Positions 6,068 through 8,813 of a stretch of 8,813 bases of DNA are shown in pieces. Below the pieces are notes generated by a model, which saw only the letters and a program-made list of their open reading frames with translations, made no database searches and was not told the origin of the DNA. Numbering within the stretch: the stretch's first letter is position 1; each line of letters begins with the position of its first letter. The translations under genes and the position numbers were made by a program. Source of the DNA: JBBQHX01 sp038324385 (lineage in GTDB: Bacteria; Gemmatimonadota; Gemmatimonadetes; Gemmatimonadales; Gemmatimonadaceae); assembly GCA_038324385.1 (NCBI GenBank), contig JBBQHX010000151.1:1-8813 (forward strand). Direction: 5' to 3'.

Positions 6068-6967
6068 TTATCCGAAGATGTCCCGCCGTGCCGCACGCGA
6101 GATCGCGAGCACCGCGGGGTGCGTGAGCTTCCGCTCGGCGGTGATCGCGTAGAACCGTTCGCGCACCGCGTCGATTCGCCCGACGACGCGCACCGCGTAC
6201 TGGCGCCGGATCTCACGCTCGAGCACCGCGGGCGCCGCGAAAAGGCCGAGCCCGCGCTGCCCGAACACCTTGAGCACCCCGCTGTCCTCGATCTCGGCAA
6301 CCACGAGCGGATGCACCCCCTGCTGCGCGAACCACGCGTCGAGCGATCGGCGCAACGTGCTGTTGTCCGTCGGCACCAGGAAGGGAGCGCCGTCCAGCGA
6401 GTGCGGAAAGCGGCGGCGATGCGCCGCGGCAAGATCGGGGGCGCCGAAGATGGTGATACCGCTCTCGCCGAGCAGGTGGCTGTGCGCTTTCACCCGAACC
6501 GTCGCGGGCACGGGCGCGTCGGACAGCACCAGGTCCAGCGCGTGGATCGCGAGGTCGGCGAGCAGTCGCTCCGGCTTGTCTTCCCGCAGCACCAGGCGGA
6601 TCTGCTCCGTCATCCCCTGCGCTGGCTCGAGCAGCCGGTACGTGAGCAGCTTCGGCAGCGCGTCCACCACTCCCACGGTGAGTCGCGAGGGTCGCCCGAC
6701 GGAGCGTCCGGCGAGCGTCTCCTGGAGCTCCCGCCCCGTGGTGAAGATCTCGTCGGCATACCGGAACACCACGCGCCCGGTTTCGGTCAGCGTGAGCGTG
6801 CGGCCGGAGCGGCTGAACAACCGTTCGCCCAGCGAGAGCTCTAGGGTTCGCAGCTGAGCGCTGATCCCCGGCTGGGTGAGGTGCAGCTCCTCCGTCGCCC
6901 GCGCGATGCTGCCGAGTCGCGCGACCGTCCAGAAGTAGCGGAGGTGGTGGTAGTTGAGTGGAATCAT
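6068..6967 (-). CDS. nhaR: LysR-family transcriptional activator NhaR
   Basis: The 299-residue protein has the length and order of NhaR. The N-terminal winged HTH (about 4-62) begins MIPLNYHHLRYFW and includes ATEELHLTQPGISAQLRTLE. The effector domain keeps NhaR landmarks: TVGVVDALPKLL, LVLSDAPVP, FLVPTDNSTLRRSLDAWF, and near the end GRIDAVRERFYAI with HPAV. NhaR in enterobacteria responds to Na+ and alkaline pH and activates the nhaA Na+/H+ antiporter and osmC. The ATG at 6967 was chosen because NhaR starts a few residues before NYxHLxYFW; an upstream TTG at 7009 would add 14 unlike residues. No Shine-Dalgarno is visible. It is divergent from the carbonic anhydrase operon, the classic LysR arrangement, so that operon is its likely target. 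No nhaA is present in this window. Confidence 0.88.
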   Translation of the reverse strand: MIPLNYHHLRYFWTVARLGSIARATEELHLTQPGISAQLRTLELSLGERLFSRSGRTLTLTETGRVVFRYADEIFTTGRELQETLAGRSVGRPSRLTVGVVDALPKLLTYRLLEPAQGMTEQIRLVLREDKPERLLADLAIHALDLVLSDAPVPATVRVKAHSHLLGESGITIFGAPDLAAAHRRRFPHSLDGAPFLVPTDNSTLRRSLDAWFAQQGVHPLVVAEIEDSGVLKVFGQRGLGLFAAPAVLEREIRRQYAVRVVGRIDAVRERFYAITAERKLTHPAVLAISRAARRDIFG

Positions 6968-6980
6968 CGGAAGGTGAGCG

Positions 6981-6999
6981 CGATATATAATTTTTATCG
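6981..6999. promoter_or_regulatory. Candidate NhaR/LysR-type operator (T-N11-A dyad) in AT-rich divergent promoter
   Basis: cgata (6981-6985) and tatcg (6995-6999) form a short dyad. Within it T6984 and A6996 are separated by eleven bases and flanked as GAT...ATC, fitting the LysR-type T-N11-A box. The site lies 14 bases before nhaR and overlaps candidate -10 elements on both strands, as expected for autoregulation combined with control of the divergent operon. The roughly 40 bases at 6981-7020 are strikingly AT-rich against their surroundings. There is no experimental support. Confidence 0.45.
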
Positions 7000-7009
7000 A
7001 TCGTAACAA
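6982..7009 (-). promoter_or_regulatory. Possible sigma70-like promoter for nhaR
   Basis: On the - strand TTGTTA (7009-7004) is followed after 16 bases by TATATC (6987-6982); each matches four of six consensus positions. Transcription would start close to the ATG at 6967, giving a very short leader, which agrees with the absence of a Shine-Dalgarno. Chance is possible in AT-rich DNA. Confidence 0.3.
6986..6991 (+). promoter_or_regulatory. Perfect TATAAT -10-like element towards the carbonic anhydrase operon
   Basis: TATAAT lies 91 bases before the ATG at 7082. No matching -35 hexamer is found at normal spacing (TTGAGT at 6954-6959 is too far). An activator-dependent promoter often lacks a good -35, and the overlapping LysR-type dyad would fit that. 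Confidence 0.35.
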
Positions 7010-7071
7010 AACATTGTATTTGTGCTGCGCGGACGAAAGGCCTTAGACTCACGCCACCAGCTCACCCTTGC

Positions 7072-7075
7072 GGAG
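7072..7075 (+). promoter_or_regulatory. Ribosome binding site deciding the carbonic anhydrase start
   Basis: GGAG lies six bases before the ATG at 7082 but directly against the in-frame ATG at 7076, so 7082 is the better start. An in-frame GTG at 7022 would place about 20 extra residues before the Tat signal and has no ribosome binding site. Confidence 0.55.
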
Positions 7076-7081
7076 ATGACC

Positions 7082-7861
7082 ATGACACGCAGCAGCCGGT
7101 CCGACGACGCCGCCACCGCCACCACCATCTCACGCCGCACCCTGCTCGGGCGTCTCGCCCTCGCGGGCGCCGGCGGGGTGGTCGCCAGTGCCCTCCCGAC
7201 CAGCTCCCTCCTTGCGGCGGTGGAGGATGGCGAGTCCTTGGCGACCATCGACTCCGGCTTCGCGCTGCCGCAAGTTGACACGCCGGCCGAGGCGCTGCGC
7301 GAGCTCGCCGCCGGCAACCGTCGTTTCGTGGACGGCCAGCCGGTGGGGCCGAACCGCACCCTGGCGCGGCTCAGAGAAGTTGCACCGAAGCAGCTTCCTT
7401 TCGCCGCGATCCTCGCCTGCGCCGACTCGCGCGTGCCGGTGGAGCTCCTCTTCGACCAGGGCTTCGGCGACTTATTCGTCTGCCGCGCCGCGGGGAACAT
7501 CGTCACCCCCGAGATGGTGGCGAGCCTCGAGTTCGGGACGCTGGTCCTCGGGTCGAAGACGCTGCTCGTTCTCGGCCACAGCTCCTGCGGCGCGGTGCAG
7601 GCGACGATCGCCGGTGACGCGGTGCCCGGACAGATCAGCACGCTGTACCAGCACATCCAGCCTGCCGTCGACCGGGTGGCCGCCCAGTCGCCGGAGGGGA
7701 AGGCGGAGACCGAGGCGGTGGCCCACGAGAACGTGCGGATGCAGGCGCAGCTCCTCGCCCGCTCGTCCCCGGTGCTCGCCGGCCTCGTAAAGGAGGGGAA
7801 GCTCACGATCGCCGGTGGCATGTTCGACCTTCCGTCGGGCCGCGTCACAATGCTCGGCTGA
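7082..7861 (+). CDS. Tat-exported beta-class carbonic anhydrase
   Basis: The 259-residue protein interconverts CO2 and bicarbonate. A twin-arginine signal opens it: SRRTLLG (17-23), a hydrophobic stretch (about 25-46) and a likely cut near LLAA (43-46), so the enzyme should fold in the cytoplasm with its zinc and act in the periplasm. The catalytic domain begins about residue 60 with TPAEALRELAAGNRRFVDG. The zinc site is complete: C113, D115 and R117 in CADSR, H166 and C169 in GHSSCGAV. CRAAGN and ASLEFGTLVLGSKTLLVLGH are further beta-class signatures. Most beta enzymes are cytoplasmic, so export is notable. It is the first gene of an operon with the DUF2490 gene three bases downstream and is divergent from nhaR. 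Possible roles are periplasmic pH balance or bicarbonate supply. The family call is firm; the subtype is not resolved. Confidence 0.93.
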   Translation: MTRSSRSDDAATATTISRRTLLGRLALAGAGGVVASALPTSSLLAAVEDGESLATIDSGFALPQVDTPAEALRELAAGNRRFVDGQPVGPNRTLARLREVAPKQLPFAAILACADSRVPVELLFDQGFGDLFVCRAAGNIVTPEMVASLEFGTLVLGSKTLLVLGHSSCGAVQATIAGDAVPGQISTLYQHIQPAVDRVAAQSPEGKAETEAVAHENVRMQAQLLARSSPVLAGLVKEGKLTIAGGMFDLPSGRVTMLG

Positions 7862-7864
7862 GCC

Positions 7865-8620
7865 ATGCGCCGTTCCCTCCCGCTCGCGCTGCTCCTCGCC
7901 GTCGCGTCCGTGTCCACCGGGGAGGCGCAGGCACGAACCACCGTCGCGAACCAGAATGCCTGGCTTGGCTACCTCGGTGATCATGCCCTGTCGCCGGGCT
8001 CGCGAACGAGCGTCCACCTGGAATTACAGGTTCGACGGGGTGACCTCGGCGCGGACTGGCAGCAGCTGCTCCTGCGCGCCGGACTCACGCGTACCCTCAG
8101 CCCCGGTGTGCGCGCCACCGGAGGCTATGCGTTCGTACGCACGCACCCGTATGGGGAGGCACCGGTGCGTGCGACGTTCCCCGAGCACCGCACGTGGCAG
8201 CAGCTCACGTTGGGGCACGGTGCCGGCCCCCTGTCCATGTCGCACCGCTACCGGCTGGAGCAGCGGTGGCTCGGCATGATGAACCTCGCTGAGCCCACTC
8301 AGGTGGCGAGCTGGCGGTACGCCAACCGCTTTCGGTACATGGCACGCGTGTCGATTCCGGTGGCCGGCCAGGCGAACCGTGCGGGCCACACCTACCTCGC
8401 GGGCTCGGGCGAGCTGTTGACGAGCTTCGGCCGCGACGTGCAGCTCAACGTGTTCGACCAGAGCCGCCTTGCCGCCGCCGTAGGCAGGCACATCACGCCG
8501 TCACTGCGCGTTGAGGTGGGATATCTGCAGCAGTACATCCTCAAGAGGAGCGGGCGCGACGCCGAGCGCAATCATACCGTGCAGCTCGCCATCCTGTCGT
8601 CGGCGGCGCTTCCGTTCTGA
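7865..8620 (+). CDS. DUF2490 family outer-membrane-type beta-barrel protein
   Basis: The 251-residue protein has a Sec-type signal peptide (about 1-21, ending TGEAQA). The mature part shows DUF2490 landmarks: QNAWLGYLGDHAL near the start, WQQLLLRAGL (65-74), GGYAFVRTHPYGE (from 86), EHRTWQQL, HRYRLEQRWLG, YANRFRYMAR, NVFDQSRLAAAVG and NHTVQLAI near the end. The repeated amphipathic strands with aromatic residues and the final Phe (SSAALPF) suit an outer-membrane beta-barrel. No biochemical function is established for this family. It begins three bases after the carbonic anhydrase stop codon with no clear ribosome binding site, so translation is probably coupled. The pairing suggests a channel or partner for the periplasmic anhydrase; this is inference. 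Confidence 0.85.
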   Translation: MRRSLPLALLLAVASVSTGEAQARTTVANQNAWLGYLGDHALSPGSRTSVHLELQVRRGDLGADWQQLLLRAGLTRTLSPGVRATGGYAFVRTHPYGEAPVRATFPEHRTWQQLTLGHGAGPLSMSHRYRLEQRWLGMMNLAEPTQVASWRYANRFRYMARVSIPVAGQANRAGHTYLAGSGELLTSFGRDVQLNVFDQSRLAAAVGRHITPSLRVEVGYLQQYILKRSGRDAERNHTVQLAILSSAALPF

Positions 8621-8639
8621 CCGCGGGGCCAGCGGCTGA

Positions 8640-8813
8640 AACGCGGAAGACGTCGGGCGCTTCGAGGCGGCGCTCGGCGACGCGACGTCGCTCGAGGCGC
8701 TACGCACCGATGTCCGCGAAACCCGAGAGCGCGACATCGCGCGGTTCCCGACCCTGGTGCTGATGTCGTCGGATGGGCCGGGGCTCGTGCTCGTGGGATA
8801 TCGCCCGTATGAC
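8640..8813 (+). pseudogene. C-terminal fragment of a DsbA-family thioredoxin-like protein (runs off the window)
   Basis: Directly after an in-frame TGA (8637-8639) the frame reads GRFEAALGDATSLEALRTD, then RFPTLVL and LVLVGYRPYD to the window end. A helical segment, a cis-Pro strand in RFPTLVL and a GYRPYD-type strand match the C-terminal half of DsbA-like oxidoreductases. No start codon or ribosome binding site precedes it, and the DUF2490 stop is only 20 bases upstream, so the N-terminal thioredoxin half with its CxxC site is absent. It is most likely a truncated relic. The identity rests on motif memory, and the 3' end is not visible. Confidence 0.55.

Noticed and set aside
5770..6126. 118-residue + frame as an intact gene
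   Set aside because: Its first part is the queG relic and the rest is antisense to the transposase relic and the nhaR 3' end. The start lies inside the relic without a ribosome binding site.
6119..6844. 241-residue + frame opposite nhaR
   Set aside because: It is a shadow; the - strand protein matches NhaR along its whole length.
6994..7941. 315-residue - frame opposite the carbonic anhydrase
   Set aside because: It is Ser/Arg/Ala-rich with no motifs, and the + strand encodes a complete zinc enzyme.
1..8813. tRNA, rRNA or CRISPR array
   Set aside because: No cloverleaf with a T-loop sequence, no rRNA-like stretch and no regularly spaced repeats were found; the only tandem repeat is the two-copy unit at 1507-1542.

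Overview
The window is GC-rich, gene-dense bacterial DNA with one AT-rich island (about 6981-7020). A hybrid histidine kinase with an AraC output domain, a PknB-like Ser/Thr kinase carrying a CsgG/FlgO-like and TPR tail, and a Tat-exported beta-carbonic anhydrase with a DUF2490 partner together suggest a member of the Gemmatimonadota or a similar environmental Gram-negative. This is inference from gene content; there is no rRNA or other marker gene here.

Left region (1-5237), one strand, signalling. The window opens inside a one-component-style hybrid two-component regulator (HATPase, receiver, AraC HTH). A 267-base gap follows, holding a 70-base near-perfect palindrome and an exact 18-base tandem duplication. 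Then comes a 140-residue stand-alone receiver that has lost its phospho-acceptor Asp, its Lys and its Thr (a pseudo-receiver). Its stop codon overlaps an in-frame ATG of a large membrane Ser/Thr kinase. A His-Asp phosphorelay protein, a phospho-dead receiver and a Ser/Thr kinase thus sit in a row, which suggests a mixed signalling module.

Middle region (5238-6067), gene graveyard. No intact gene is visible in these roughly 830 bases. The first 450 hold nothing recognisable beyond a stem-loop. Next is a decayed fragment of epoxyqueuosine reductase (queG) on the + strand, abutting the C-terminal remnant of an IS1182-type transposase on the - strand. A small inverted repeat straddles the junction.

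Right region (6068-8620), a divergent regulator and operon. nhaR (LysR family) reads leftward. A Tat-exported beta-carbonic anhydrase and a DUF2490 outer-membrane-type beta-barrel protein, separated by 3 bases, read rightward. The shared control region contains a LysR-type T-N11-A dyad overlapping candidate -10 elements, which suggests that NhaR controls a cell-envelope CO2/bicarbonate function.

Right edge (8640-8813): the C-terminal end of a DsbA-family thioredoxin-like protein without start codon or active-site half, probably a truncated pseudogene running off the window.
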